A stretch of 64,000 nt of DNA from Bradyrhizobium arachidis (GCF_015291705.1 NZ_CP030050.1:5518001-5582000), one strand, 5' to 3'. Shown: positions 36,971-46,421, counted from the stretch's first letter. Program-made: numbers and translations. The notes: generated by a model not told the origin, from the letters alone.

Positions 36971-37698
36971 GATGTTACTTTCCTTCTCTTGTTCTTGAGA
37001 CAGATCCAGCGACATTGCCGGAATCTGCGGCATGACTTTCCTCCGGGCGCGGCAACTTGCCGCAATAAATTCCCCGCGAGAATTGCGTGATGTTGCGCGC
37101 TGCGCAGAGGCGCATGCGAAATTTCTGATTTTCATTACAACTTGGTAATAAAACCACACCCCTGACGTGTGCGCACCGCGCCGGGAGAGGTCAAGACGCG
37201 AACCACGCCCGGATCAGCTCCCTCTGTCCCTGCCGGTTCCTTGGTCTCCGTCGTTCGGCCCACCGGCTAAAGAGCTGACGAATCGGTGGCGGCGCCCCAT
37301 CGAGGAGCTGTCTGCTCGTGCTCAGCCCGCCCCTTATAATGAATTAATGTTCATTATTTAGACTCAACCACACATGCGATTCGCGCATGCGAGACTTGGG
37401 CCCAGTAGCTGACCGGTCGCCTTGCGTGGGAGGGGAACACGACTTATTTCGGTCTCGAAGGGAACCGCGATTGTAATCATAAGCCCGTGTATTCACGGAC
37501 ATTTATGACAATCTGACGTCTCGCTCGCCCACTCCTTGTGCGAGCTTGCCTCCGGGTTAATCGTCCGTTACCGGCGCTATGCATCCGACGCTTAGCTGCA
37601 TCGCAACATCGGAACTTTCGCAGTGCACCACTCTCATCTATATTCATTTCAACGATGAGGCCTTGGGAAAGGCTGAATCGAACTACAGGAGACTACCA
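36971..37698. other. Large intergenic region with two inverted repeats
   Basis: About 730 bases without a supportable gene. It contains the palindrome GCGGCAA-C-TTGCCGC (37049-37063) about 80 bases upstream of the minus-strand small protein, and an AT-rich perfect palindrome at 37336-37357 (entered separately). Another stem, GCTCGC...GCGAGC, lies near 37524-37545. The 5' part is probably promoter for the minus-strand gene and the 3' part for the DUF1127 gene. I saw no tRNA. Confidence 0.5.
37336..37357. promoter_or_regulatory. AT-rich perfect 8-bp inverted repeat (candidate operator)
   Basis: ATAATGAA-TTAATG-TTCATTAT: eight paired bases on each side of a six-base centre, conspicuous in a GC-rich genome. 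It lies about 340 bases before the DUF1127 peptide gene and 365 bases before the small secreted protein gene. Size and symmetry suit a dimeric repressor; no family can be assigned. Confidence 0.5.
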
Positions 37699-37851
37699 AT
37701 GCTGCTCTCGCTCATCCGCATGATCCAGGCTTTCCGGGACTATCAGCGCAATGTTGCCGAGCTGTCCCAGCTCAGCGATCGCGAACTGGCCGACATCGGC
37801 CTCGATCGCTCGGACATCCCGCGCGTTGCCGCCGGTCAGTATCAGGGCTGA
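37699..37851 (+). CDS. DUF1127 small protein
   Basis: A 50-residue protein: MLLSLIRMIQAFRDYQRNVA then ELSQLSDRELADIGLDRSDI, the standard DUF1127 domain with the D-R-E-L-x-D-I-G-L/I core. In alphaproteobacteria relatives are small basic proteins tied to carbon, phosphate or RNA metabolism and stress adaptation, some acting through sRNA binding. The start is supported by AGGAG ten bases upstream; the frame is open further up without a ribosome site. Its own promoter should lie in the long gap before it. Confidence 0.88.
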   Translation: MLLSLIRMIQAFRDYQRNVAELSQLSDRELADIGLDRSDIPRVAAGQYQG

Positions 37852-37882
37852 TATCGTTCAGCCCTTACCGGACGAACCGATA

Positions 37883-37902
37883 GCGCCCGCCTCGTGCGGG
37901 CG
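37883..37902 (+). terminator. Hairpin after the DUF1127 gene
   Basis: CGCCCGC, loop CTCGT, GCGGGCG, then TTGTCGTTT. A plausible intrinsic terminator between the DUF1127 gene and trmFO. Confidence 0.55.
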
Positions 37903-37976
37903 TTGTCGTTTCTGATGGCAGAAAACTCGATCTCGGCGATTCCACTCTCCGCCGAAAAGCGCTACCTGTCCGCCCC

Positions 37977-39404
37977 ATGACAGGACCCCAATCGAACATC
38001 GTGCACGTGATCGGTGCCGGCCTTGCCGGTTCCGAGGCCGCCTGGCAGGTGGCGAAATCCGGCGTGCCCGTCGTGCTGCATGAGATGCGGCCGACCCGCA
38101 TGACCGAGGCGCACCGCACCGACGGTCTGGCCGAGCTCGTCTGCTCCAATTCGTTCCGCTCGGACGACGCCGCCAACAACGCCGTCGGCCTGCTGCATGC
38201 GGAGATGCGCCGGCTCGACTCGCTGATCATGCGCGCGGCTGACGCCAACCAGGTGCCCGCCGGCGGCGCGCTCGCGGTCGACCGCGACGGCTTCTCGGCC
38301 GCCGTCACCAAGGCGCTGAACGACCACCCCCTGATCGAGATCGCCCGCGGCGAGATCGCGGGCCTGCCGCCGGCCGACTGGAGCAACGTCATCGTTGCGA
38401 CCGGTCCCCTCACCTCTGCCCCCCTCGCCGATGCCATCCGCGAGCTGACCGACGAGAACGCGCTCGCCTTCTTCGACGCGATCGCGCCGATCGTGCATCG
38501 CGAGTCCATCGACATGTCGGTAGCCTGGTTCCAGTCGCGCTACGACAAGGTCGGCCCCGGCGGCAACGGCGCCGACTACATCAACTGCCCAATGACCAAG
38601 GAGCAGTATGACGGCTTCGTCGGCGCGCTGATCGCCGGCGAGAAGACCGAGTTCAAGGAGTGGGAGACCAACACGCCCTATTTCGACGGCTGCCTGCCGA
38701 TCGAGGTGATGGCGGAGCGCGGCCCCGAGACCCTGCGCCACGGCCCGATGAAGCCGGTCGGCCTCACCAACCCGCACGATCCCGCCACCAAGGCGTACGC
38801 GATCGTGCAACTGCGCCAGGACAACAAGCTCGGCACGCTCTACAACATCGTCGGCTTCCAGACGAAGCTGAAATATGGCGAGCAGCAGCGCATCTTCCGC
38901 ACCATTCCCGGGCTGGAGAAGGCCGAGTTTGGCCGCCTCGGCGGCCTGCATCGCAACACCTTCCTCAACTCGCCAAAGCTGCTCGACGGCCAGCTGCGCC
39001 TGCGCGCGCAGCCGCGGCTGCGCTTCGCCGGCCAGATGACGGGCTGCGAGGGCTACGTGGAATCCGCCAGCGTCGGCCTGATCGCCGGCCTCTACGCGGC
39101 AGCCGACGCCCGCGGCGAGACGCCGGCGAGCCCGCCGGGCACCACGGCGCTGGGATCGTTGCTCGGCCACATCACGGGCGGCCACATCGAAACCATCGAG
39201 CCGGGTACCCGCTCGTTCCAGCCGATGAACATCAATTTCGGCCTGTTTCCGCCGCTCGCGAGCGCACCGACCAAGAAACCGGACGGCACGCGGCTGCGCG
39301 GCAACGAGAAGACGGTGGCCAAGAAGCAAGCGATGAGTGCGCGGGCGCTCGCCGATCTCGATCGCTGGATCGCCGATCACCTGCGCATTGCCACCGCGGC
39401 GTGA
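37977..39404 (+). CDS. trmFO: Folate-dependent tRNA (uracil-54-C5) methyltransferase
   Basis: TrmFO makes 5-methyluridine at position 54 of tRNA using methylene-tetrahydrofolate and FADH2. The 475-residue protein has the FAD-binding loop [20 protein letters not shown], the active-site cysteine region [20 protein letters not shown], the folate-binding [20 protein letters not shown], and the C-terminal [14 protein letters not shown]. The start ATG lies at the end of CCGCCCC, with no strong ribosome site. The kinase-like fusion gene begins seven bases after its stop, so the two are probably one operon. Confidence 0.97.
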   Translation: MTGPQSNIVHVIGAGLAGSEAAWQVAKSGVPVVLHEMRPTRMTEAHRTDGLAELVCSNSFRSDDAANNAVGLLHAEMRRLDSLIMRAADANQVPAGGALAVDRDGFSAAVTKALNDHPLIEIARGEIAGLPPADWSNVIVATGPLTSAPLADAIRELTDENALAFFDAIAPIVHRESIDMSVAWFQSRYDKVGPGGNGADYINCPMTKEQYDGFVGALIAGEKTEFKEWETNTPYFDGCLPIEVMAERGPETLRHGPMKPVGLTNPHDPATKAYAIVQLRQDNKLGTLYNIVGFQTKLKYGEQQRIFRTIPGLEKAEFGRLGGLHRNTFLNSPKLLDGQLRLRAQPRLRFAGQMTGCEGYVESASVGLIAGLYAAADARGETPASPPGTTALGSLLGHITGGHIETIEPGTRSFQPMNINFGLFPPLASAPTKKPDGTRLRGNEKTVAKKQAMSARALADLDRWIADHLRIATAA

Positions 39405-39411
39405 GTTTCAG

Positions 39412-40506
39412 ATGAGCCTCCCCAAAGACGACGCCGCGACCTTGTCGGCGCGCTGGACCGAGGGCGTTCTGCTCAAGCGCGACGTGTTCTCGACCGTCGA
39501 GCGCGGCCGCTTCCGCGGCGAGAACGGCGAGGTTGACGCGGTGCTGCGCCGGCTCGATGAAGTGCCATGGTGGTCCTTCCTGCTGGCGCGCCATCTGTTC
39601 GCGCGCGAGAAGCATGCGCTGGCGCTCGCAAAGGGCCTGAACGTCGGCCCCGAGCTGCTGTGGGCCGGACGCCGCGCGCTCGTGCGTGGCTTCGTCGACG
39701 GCGTCGCGCTGCATCTGGCAAAGCCCCATGGCGACCTCGCCTATTTTCGCTCGGCCAAGGCGGTGCTGCGCCGGCTGCGCCGCGCCGGCATCTGCCACAA
39801 CGATCTCGCCAAGGAACAGAACTGGCTGGTCGGCCGCGACGGCCTCGCTTACGTGACCGACTTCCAGCTCGCAGCGTGCTTCAAACGGCGCGGCCGGCTC
39901 TATCGCATCCTCGCCTATGAAGACCTCAGGCATCTGCTCAAGCACAAGCGCTCCTACGCGCCCGAGGCGCTGACTCCGCGCGAGCGAAAGGTCCTTGCGA
40001 AGAAGTCGTTCGCCGCGAGCCTGTGGCTTGCCACCGGCAAGAAGGTCTATCGCGCCATCACCCGCGGCCTGTTCAACTTCACCGACCGCGAGGGCGGCGG
40101 CCGCCGGCTCGTCAACGATGCACCGGTGCTGGCCGAGCTGATCCGCAAGAATCCCGCCGTGCGCGATACCGCCATCGTCGCCTTCGCCGACCGCCGCTCG
40201 GGCGTCGGGCTCTATGCCTTCGTCGAGGCCGATCAGGCCACGCTCGAAGGCCAGCTCCGCAACGAGCTGACCGCCGCGAAAGGCCCGAAGCCGCCGGAAC
40301 ACATCCAGGTCGTGCACGCCCTTCCGCGCGATCCCAGCGGCAAGCCGCGCACGGAGATACTGCAGCTGGTCGCCATGAACCAGCTCGACCTGATCGAGCC
40401 GATGATGAGGAACGACCAGGATCGCGCCTTCCTCAAGGACATCCTGGAGCAGCGCAAGAACCTCCGCGACCGCTTCAATTTCGAGGCGGACCTGCCAACC
40501 ACCTAG
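39412..40506 (+). CDS. Kinase-like protein fused to an acyl-CoA-synthetase C-terminal domain
   Basis: A 364-residue two-domain protein. Residues about 15-190 are a compact RIO/lipopolysaccharide-kinase-like domain: the catalytic loop HNDLAKEQN (129-137) has the Asp and Asn, and DFQ (150-152) stands for DFG. Residues about 230-330 resemble the small C-terminal subdomain of ANL enzymes: LAELIRKNPAVRDTAIVAFA, YAFVEADQATLEGQLRNELT and ALPRDPSGKPRTEILQLV, with the A10 lysine Lys311. The large adenylating domain is absent, so on its own this part cannot make acyl-adenylates. ATG at 39412, close behind trmFO. Substrate and partner unknown; the C-domain assignment is by pattern. Confidence 0.7.
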   Translation: MSLPKDDAATLSARWTEGVLLKRDVFSTVERGRFRGENGEVDAVLRRLDEVPWWSFLLARHLFAREKHALALAKGLNVGPELLWAGRRALVRGFVDGVALHLAKPHGDLAYFRSAKAVLRRLRRAGICHNDLAKEQNWLVGRDGLAYVTDFQLAACFKRRGRLYRILAYEDLRHLLKHKRSYAPEALTPRERKVLAKKSFAASLWLATGKKVYRAITRGLFNFTDREGGGRRLVNDAPVLAELIRKNPAVRDTAIVAFADRRSGVGLYAFVEADQATLEGQLRNELTAAKGPKPPEHIQVVHALPRDPSGKPRTEILQLVAMNQLDLIEPMMRNDQDRAFLKDILEQRKNLRDRFNFEADLPTT

Positions 40507-40582
40507 CGCGGGGCCCTCTGCCTTGAAGCGTCCACAATGGCGATAGAGAAGCGGTCAAACGAAGGCAGGCTTTGGCGGAATC

Positions 40583-41158
40583 ATGGGGACGCGGGGGACG
40601 ACGATGCATGGTGTGGTTGGCGGCCTGGTCGCCAGCCTTCTGCTGCTGGTGGCCGCCCCGGCCATGGCCGAGTCTCCGGCCGAGCAGATCTCGAGCTTCC
40701 GCCTCAAGCACGGTGAAGTCCGCGTCGTCCGCGACGCAACGCTGGACCGCATCGCCATGGACCAGGCGCGCGCGATGGCGGCGAAGGACGACCTCAGCCA
40801 TGACGCTCTCGGCCCGTTCAACCGGCGCGTCGCCCCGGCCGGCGCGGGCCGCGCCGCCGAGAACATCGCCTACGGCTACGACAATTTCGAGAAGACGCTC
40901 GGACAGTGGATCGACTCCTCCGGGCACCGCAAGAACCTGTTGCTGCACAACGCTTCCCGCGTCGGCATCGCCAGCGCCAAGAACGCCAGCGGCAAGCGCA
41001 CCTATTGGGCGATGGTGATCGCCGGCGATTACGAGCCCAAGGGCAAGAAGAAGAATAAAGATAAGGAGCCGCTGGTCGCCGTGAAGCGCGAGACTGCACC
41101 CGCGAGCAAGCCTAAATCCAGCGGCTGCCACGTCAAGCTGCTCAGCCTCTGCATCTGA
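40583..41158 (+). CDS. Secreted CAP/SCP-domain protein
   Basis: A 191-residue protein with a signal peptide (MHGVVGGLVASLLLLVAAPA, cleavage at AMAES; ATGs at 40583 and 40604 are both possible). The CAP domain shows LDRIAMDQARAMAAKDDLSH, GRAAENIAYGYDNFEKTLGQ, WIDSSGHRKNLLLHNASRVG and TYWAMVIAGDYE, with the histidines and glutamate of the CAP cavity. It ends in a Lys-rich stretch (GKKKNKDK) and a C-terminal Cys pair (SSGCHVKLLSLCI). Bacterial CAP proteins are extracytoplasmic, of unclear function. Confidence 0.88.
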   Translation: MGTRGTTMHGVVGGLVASLLLLVAAPAMAESPAEQISSFRLKHGEVRVVRDATLDRIAMDQARAMAAKDDLSHDALGPFNRRVAPAGAGRAAENIAYGYDNFEKTLGQWIDSSGHRKNLLLHNASRVGIASAKNASGKRTYWAMVIAGDYEPKGKKKNKDKEPLVAVKRETAPASKPKSSGCHVKLLSLCI

Positions 41159-41170
41159 GGTCGGACGATT

Positions 41171-41644
41171 TCAGCCGCGGCGCGCGGCCTCGATCGCTGC
41201 GACGTCGATCTTCGTCATCTCCATCATCGCATCGAACGCGCGCTTGGCCTCGGCACCACCGGCGGCAAGCGCTTCGGTCAGCATGCGCGGCGTGATCTGC
41301 CAGGAAACGCCCCATCGGTCCTTGCACCAGCCGCAGGCGCTCTCCTGCCCGCCATTGCCGACGATGGCGTTCCAATAGCGGTCGGTCTCCTCCTGATCGT
41401 CGGTGGCGATCTGGAATGAGAAGGCTTCGTTGTGCTTGAAGATCGGCCCACCGTTGAGGCCGAGACAGGCGACGCCGGCGACGGTGAACTCGACCGTGAG
41501 CACGTCGCCAGCCTTGCCAGACGGATAGTCGCTCGGCGCGCGGTGTACGGCACTCACCGTGCTGTCGGGGAACGTCGCGGCGTAGAAGCGGGCAGCCGCC
41601 TCGGCATCCCTGTCGTACCAGAGGCAAATCGTGTTCTTCGCCAT
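41171..41644 (-). CDS. VOC/PhnB-like protein
   Basis: A 157-residue protein of the glyoxalase/VOC fold, PhnB/3-demethylubiquinone subgroup: MAKNTICLWYDRDAEAAARF, YAATFPDSTVSAVHRAPSDY, GDVLTVEFTVAGVACLGLNG, then QESACGWCKDRWGVSWQITP. The conserved G-W-C-x-D-x-W-G-V-S-W-Q-I motif identifies the subgroup. Enzymatic activity is usually unproven for such proteins. The ATG at 41644 has AGGGGA upstream and is preferred over an in-frame start at 41683. Confidence 0.9.
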   Translation of the reverse strand: MAKNTICLWYDRDAEAAARFYAATFPDSTVSAVHRAPSDYPSGKAGDVLTVEFTVAGVACLGLNGGPIFKHNEAFSFQIATDDQEETDRYWNAIVGNGGQESACGWCKDRWGVSWQITPRMLTEALAAGGAEAKRAFDAMMEMTKIDVAAIEAARRG

Positions 41645-41770
41645 CGTGTATCCCCTTCGGTTCCAAGACGATCGCACCGACATTCGTTGAGAACGGATAG
41701 TGGCGCGATCTTCTTCACGCTAGATACCCTCTTGGATGCGCGCCACCAAGGCGCGCCGATTGCCGCAGCC

Positions 41771-43102
41771 CTACCGTGCTGGTTCCGCCAAATCCTTGGC
41801 TTTCAAGTCGCGCGGCAGCACCGTCAGCAACAGGACTGCACAGAGCGCGCACAAACCACCGATGACGTAGAGCGCGGGCGTCGTGCTGCCGGTCCAGTCC
41901 TTCACCGAGCCGACCATGATCGGGCTGACGATGCCGCCGACCTGCCCCAGCGTATTGATGAGCGCGATCCCGCTCGCTGCGCCGGCGCCGGCGAGAATCT
42001 TCGGAGGCAACGTCCAGAAGGTTGGAATGGCCGCAACCACACCACCGCCAAGGATCGCAAGCGCGCCAACCAGCGTGACCACGTTCCGGTCGAATGCGCC
42101 GGACGCGAAGAAGCCGACCGCTGCGGCCAGGATCAGGCCCGCGACGAACTTCGGGCGCTCGCCCGAGGCATCCGACAATCGCCCGACCACGATCATGCAG
42201 ATGGCGCCGCAGATGTAGGGCACCGCCGTGAGGAAGCCAATCGCAGCCGCGCTGCCGCCGCCGGCCGCCTTGATCAGATCGGGCGCCCAGAAATTGAGAC
42301 CGTAAGACGCGATCTGGATCAGGAAGTAGATGAACCCGAGCAAAAGCACGCCAGGCATGAGCAAGGAGCGCCACGCCGAATGCTCGCCAATTTGGCCCTT
42401 CTGGCGATCCAGTTGCACCGAGATCAGCCTCCGCTCGTCGTCACTCAGCCATTCGGCCTGCTCGATCCCGTCATCGAAGCGCAATAACACGACGATGCCG
42501 AGCGCGACGCAAGGAATGCCGCCGGCCAGGAACAGCCATTGCCAACCGGCGAGGCCATGCAGCCCGTGCAGATAATTGAGGATGAGACCCGAGATCGGTG
42601 CGCCGATGATCCCCGAGAATGCGGTGGCGAGAAAGAACACGGACGTCATGCGGCCACGATGCGACTTTGGAAACCACAGTGTCAGGTAATAGAGGATGCC
42701 GGGCGCAAAGCCGGCTTCCATCGCGCCGATCACAAAGCGCAGCGCGTAGAACTGCCACTCGCTGTTGACGAAGACCATGGCAGCCGTCGCCAGGCCCCAG
42801 GAGATCATGATGCGGGCGATCCAGCGCCGTGCGCCGAAACGATAGAGCAGCATGTTGCTCGGCACTTCCAGGAGGACATAGCCGACCACGAACAGGCTGG
42901 CGCCGAAACCATAGGCCGTGTTGCTGAGGCCAAGATCCGCCTGGAGTGCAGCCTTGGCGAAGCTGATGTTGACGCGGTCGAAGAACGCGAAGAAGTAGCA
43001 GACGATGATCAGCGGCATCAGCCGCCACGCGATCTTCTTGATGACTTGATGCTCGGTAATTCCAGTATCGAGGTCGGCCGTCGCCGCCGTGGCAATCGTC
43101 AT
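41771..43102 (-). CDS. MFS organic-anion transporter (ACS family)
   Basis: A 443-residue inner-membrane symporter with 12 segments. Family hallmarks of the anion:cation symporters are CYFFAFFDRVNISFAKAALQ, LGLSNTAYGFGASLFVVGYV, EVPSNMLLYRFGARRWIARI and GAMEAGFAPGILYYLTLWFP. Known members carry hexuronates, tartrate, phthalate or similar acids. The ATG at 43102 has GGAGGA upstream; the frame is open 43 codons further without a ribosome site. It lies 40 bases after the HMG-CoA-lyase-like gene in a four-gene group with CaiB and LysR genes, so it probably imports the organic acid these enzymes use. Confidence 0.92.
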   Translation of the reverse strand: MTIATAATADLDTGITEHQVIKKIAWRLMPLIIVCYFFAFFDRVNISFAKAALQADLGLSNTAYGFGASLFVVGYVLLEVPSNMLLYRFGARRWIARIMISWGLATAAMVFVNSEWQFYALRFVIGAMEAGFAPGILYYLTLWFPKSHRGRMTSVFFLATAFSGIIGAPISGLILNYLHGLHGLAGWQWLFLAGGIPCVALGIVVLLRFDDGIEQAEWLSDDERRLISVQLDRQKGQIGEHSAWRSLLMPGVLLLGFIYFLIQIASYGLNFWAPDLIKAAGGGSAAAIGFLTAVPYICGAICMIVVGRLSDASGERPKFVAGLILAAAVGFFASGAFDRNVVTLVGALAILGGGVVAAIPTFWTLPPKILAGAGAASGIALINTLGQVGGIVSPIMVGSVKDWTGSTTPALYVIGGLCALCAVLLLTVLPRDLKAKDLAEPAR

Positions 43103-43142
43103 GGTTTCCTCCAATTTGTTTTGGGATTTTGATGGTGGCCAC

Positions 43143-44084
43143 TCAGCCGGAGCGGCGCAGTCGTTCGGGTATGGGATGCAGATCGAGGGGACGGCCGGCC
43201 TTGGCGACCTGCCCCGGCACCTCATGTCCAACCAGTCCGGGCAATCGTAACGACAGATCGATCAAGCGCTGCAGATCGAGACCGGTCCGCAAGCCGATCT
43301 CATGGCAGAGATTGACGAGGTCTTCGGTACAGACATTGCCGGTGGCGCCCGGCGCAAATGTACATCCACCGAGACCGCCGAGGGCCGCATCGAAGCGGCG
43401 CGCGCCGGTGTCGTGGGCCGCGAGGACATTGACCAGTCCGAGCCCGCGCGTGTTGTGGAAGTGAAGCGTGAGCATGTCCGCGGGGACGAGCATCAGGACC
43501 TCGGCCACCAGCTTCGAGACCTGGTTGGGATTGGCCATGCCCGTGGTATCGGCAAGCGTGACGCCGTCGACACCGAGGTCGAGATAGCGTTTGACGATGT
43601 CGAGAACCTTCTTGAACGGCTGAACGCCCTCGAACGGACAGCCGAACGCGGTCGCAACCGTGGCGTTGACCATGGCACCACCGGCATGGGCCGGCTTCAC
43701 GATCTCGGCGAGCGCAGCGAGCGATTGCGCGTGCGTCATGTTCATGTTGGCGCGATTGTGCGTCTCGCTCGCCGACATCACGAAATTCAGTTCGTCAGCG
43801 CGGGCCGCCACCGCCAGCTCGGCGCCCTTCCGGTTCGGCACGAGCGCCGTGTAGATCGTGCCCGGACGGCGTTCGATGCCGGCGAAGACGTCCGCCGCGT
43901 CGCGCAGCGACGGGACCGCGGCCGGCGACACGAACGACGAGACCTCGATGCGGCCGAAGCCGATCGCGGACAGCGAATTGATGAGCCGAACCTTGTCGCT
44001 GGTCTCGACCCATTGCGCCTCGATCTGGAGGCCGTCGCGCGGGGCCACCTCCTGGATCATGATATCGGGCGGTGTTGCCATCAT
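43143..44084 (-). CDS. Hydroxymethylglutaryl-CoA lyase-like enzyme
   Basis: A 313-residue TIM-barrel DRE lyase. The N-terminus IMIQEVAPRDGLQIEAQWVE carries the catalytic R-D-G-L-Q, LADTTGMANPNQVSKLVAEV follows, the metal site is LHFHNTRGLGLVN, and the signature GGLGGCTFAPGATGNVCTED includes the catalytic cysteine. The usual proline after that cysteine is threonine. It would cleave HMG-CoA to acetoacetate and acetyl-CoA, or a related CoA ester such as citramalyl-CoA. The start ATG overlaps the stop of the CaiB gene (ATGA). CoA-transferase and transporter partners support use of an imported branched acid. Confidence 0.88.
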   Translation of the reverse strand: MMATPPDIMIQEVAPRDGLQIEAQWVETSDKVRLINSLSAIGFGRIEVSSFVSPAAVPSLRDAADVFAGIERRPGTIYTALVPNRKGAELAVAARADELNFVMSASETHNRANMNMTHAQSLAALAEIVKPAHAGGAMVNATVATAFGCPFEGVQPFKKVLDIVKRYLDLGVDGVTLADTTGMANPNQVSKLVAEVLMLVPADMLTLHFHNTRGLGLVNVLAAHDTGARRFDAALGGLGGCTFAPGATGNVCTEDLVNLCHEIGLRTGLDLQRLIDLSLRLPGLVGHEVPGQVAKAGRPLDLHPIPERLRRSG

Positions 44085-45274
44085 TGCACCGCTCCGCTGC
44101 GGCGCAGCTGCGCGATATCGGCAGGCTGCAGGCCAAGGGCCGTCAGCACCTCGTCGGTGTGCTGTCCCAGCGTCGGGCCGGACCATCTGACCGCGCCGGG
44201 CGTGTCGGAGAGCTTTGGCGCGATGCCCGGCATCTTCACGGTGACGTCGCCCGGCAGCTCGGTCGGCAGGATCATGTCGCGGGCGGCGTAGTGGGGATCG
44301 TCAACGATATCGGCGACCGAATAGATCCGGCCCGCAGGAACATCAGCCGCATCGAGGCGCGCGAGGATCTCGTCCATCGTCCGCTCCGACGTCCACGCGG
44401 CGATGGCGGCATCGAGCAAGGCGTTGCTGCGGACGCGTCCGTCATTGCTGGCGAGCGCCGGATCGTCGGCAAGGTCCGGACGGCCGACCACCTGCATCAA
44501 GCGCTTGAAGATCGCATCACTATTGCCGGCGATGACGACGTGGCGGCCATCGGAGCTCGGATACGTATTTGAGGGACTGATGCCCGGGAGGGCCCCGCCG
44601 GTGCGGGTCCGGACGTGCCCCATGAGATCATATTCGGGGACGAGGCTCTCCATCAGATTGAACACGCTCTCGTAGAGCGAGACGTCGACGACCTGCCCTC
44701 GCCCCTGCCCGGTCTTGACGCGCAGCAGCGACATCAGCGCACCGATCACGCCGTGGAGCGAGGCGAGGCTGTCGCCGATGCTGATGCCGACGCGGGCCGG
44801 CGGACTGTCCGGATCACCCGTGGTGAAGCGCAGTCCGCCCATGGCCTCGCCGATTGCACCGAACCCGGAGCGGTCGCGATAAGGCCCGGTCTGCCCATAG
44901 CCGGAGATGCGCACCAGCGTAAGGTCGGGGTTGAGCTTCGACAGCACATCCCAGCCGAGGCCAAGTTTCTCGAGGCTCCCCGGCTTGAAATTCTCGATCA
45001 CGACATCGGCTTGCGCGGCCAGCCGCAGCGCCACGTCGCGTCCATCCGGCGATTTCAGATCGATCGCGATCGACTTCTTGTTGCGCGATTGCAGATACCA
45101 CCAGAGCGAGGTGCCCTGATGCAGCTTGCGCCATGTGCGCAAGGGATCACCGCTGCCGGGCTGCTCGATCTTGATGACCTCAGCGCCGAACTCGGCGAAT
45201 AGCCGCGCAGCAAATGGCGCAGCGATCAATGTTCCGAGTTCGACGACCCGTATTCCTGATAGTGGTCCGTCCAC
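44081..45274 (-). CDS. CaiB/BaiF (class III) CoA-transferase
   Basis: A 397-residue enzyme that transfers CoA between carboxylates. Landmarks: MDGPLSGIRVVELGTLIAAP, FAARLFAEFGAEVIKIEQPG, GDPLRTWRKLHQGTSLWWYL, ENFKPGSLEKLGLGWDVLSK, and the active-site aspartate in GRGQVVDVSLYESVFNLMES. The C-terminal half has PTLGQHTDEVLTALGL. In this operon it should activate an imported acid to its CoA ester for the lyase next door, with which it overlaps by four bases. Donor and acid are unknown. Confidence 0.93.
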   Translation of the reverse strand: MDGPLSGIRVVELGTLIAAPFAARLFAEFGAEVIKIEQPGSGDPLRTWRKLHQGTSLWWYLQSRNKKSIAIDLKSPDGRDVALRLAAQADVVIENFKPGSLEKLGLGWDVLSKLNPDLTLVRISGYGQTGPYRDRSGFGAIGEAMGGLRFTTGDPDSPPARVGISIGDSLASLHGVIGALMSLLRVKTGQGRGQVVDVSLYESVFNLMESLVPEYDLMGHVRTRTGGALPGISPSNTYPSSDGRHVVIAGNSDAIFKRLMQVVGRPDLADDPALASNDGRVRSNALLDAAIAAWTSERTMDEILARLDAADVPAGRIYSVADIVDDPHYAARDMILPTELPGDVTVKMPGIAPKLSDTPGAVRWSGPTLGQHTDEVLTALGLQPADIAQLRRSGAVQ

Positions 45275-45387
45275 GTTCGGCGCTCCTCGATCTTCTTTGA
45301 TCGTGGTGTCGCCGAGCGCAGGGTCTTATGTCCAATATCCTTTGATGAACACGCGTTCGCGGATGACGAACGAGGTTGAGGCCGGCG

Positions 45388-46386
45388 TCAATGCGGCCTG
45401 CCAGGCGATCGCAGATGCTCGAGCATCAGCTGGCTCGTCGCCGACAATCCTGCCGGATCTCGCGCGACCAGCACCAGCTCGCGATCGGCCCAGTCGTCCG
45501 TCAGCTCGATCGCCGTCAGGTTCATGCCGTGACTGAGGACCTCGAACGCACGGTCCGGAATGAGGCCGATGCCCATGCCGGCCTGCACCATCCGGCACAC
45601 CGCATCGAAACCCGGCACATGGACTCGCAGCCGGATCGACTTGCCGATCTGCTGTGCGGTGTAGTGCGAACGAAGATAGATCGAGCTGGTCGCAAACAGG
45701 CCGACATGGTCGTAGTCGAGCGTATCGGCGAACGACACGTCCGTCGCGCCCGCAAGCGGATGATCCGTGCGCACCACGATGACGAGGCGATCCCGCCGGT
45801 AGGCGAACCGCTCCAGCCCGCGGGTCGAGACATCCGCCGAGCAGATGCCAATCTCGGCTACGCCCTCCTCGACGCCCCGAACGACATCGGCGCTCGGACG
45901 CTCCTGAAGGTCGAGGCGCACCAGCTCGTGCGCGCGGAAGAAGCCGGGCAGATCGTCGGGAAGGAACTCGACGATCGACGACAGATTGGCCAGCATCCGC
46001 ACATGCCCGCGCACACCCCTCGCGTGCTCGGCCATGTCGACGGCGATCTTTTCGACGTTGAGCAAGGTCACCCGCGCATGATGCAGCAGCGATTCGCCGG
46101 CCGGCGTCAGCGCCATGCCGTTGGGATGCCGCTCGAACAGGGCGACCTCGAGCATCTCCTCAAGGTCATGCATGCGCTTGCTGACGGCCGACGGCGCGAT
46201 CGCCTCGCGCTGGGAGGCGCGCGTCAGATTGCCCTCTTCGCAAATGGCGATGAACAGCCTGAGGGTCGTGAGGTCGATCCGTCGGGCGATGTTGATCTTG
46301 GCCGCCCCGCTCGCTGGGCGCGACGATTGCGATTTCTCTTGCATGGTCGGTTTCTCATCCGGGAGGATATCGCGTTCGGCGCCCAT
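45388..46386 (-). CDS. LysR-family transcriptional regulator
   Basis: A 332-residue regulator. The winged helix-turn-helix is at about 35-95: RRIDLTTLRLFIAICEEGNL, TRASQREAIAPSAVSKRMHD and LEEMLEVALFERHPNGMALT. The rest is the two-lobe effector domain (LVIVVRTDHPLAGATDVSFA, GFDAVCRMVQAGMGIGLIPD). An in-frame ATG at codon 15 is an alternative start. It precedes the CaiB-lyase-MFS genes on the same strand by 113 bases and is divergent from the aminotransferase gene, so it probably controls both, responding to a pathway intermediate. Confidence 0.92.
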   Translation of the reverse strand: MGAERDILPDEKPTMQEKSQSSRPASGAAKINIARRIDLTTLRLFIAICEEGNLTRASQREAIAPSAVSKRMHDLEEMLEVALFERHPNGMALTPAGESLLHHARVTLLNVEKIAVDMAEHARGVRGHVRMLANLSSIVEFLPDDLPGFFRAHELVRLDLQERPSADVVRGVEEGVAEIGICSADVSTRGLERFAYRRDRLVIVVRTDHPLAGATDVSFADTLDYDHVGLFATSSIYLRSHYTAQQIGKSIRLRVHVPGFDAVCRMVQAGMGIGLIPDRAFEVLSHGMNLTAIELTDDWADRELVLVARDPAGLSATSQLMLEHLRSPGRPH

Positions 46387-46421
46387 GGATTTCTCAAAAT
46401 CCGGGGCGGGCGCCCTCCGGT

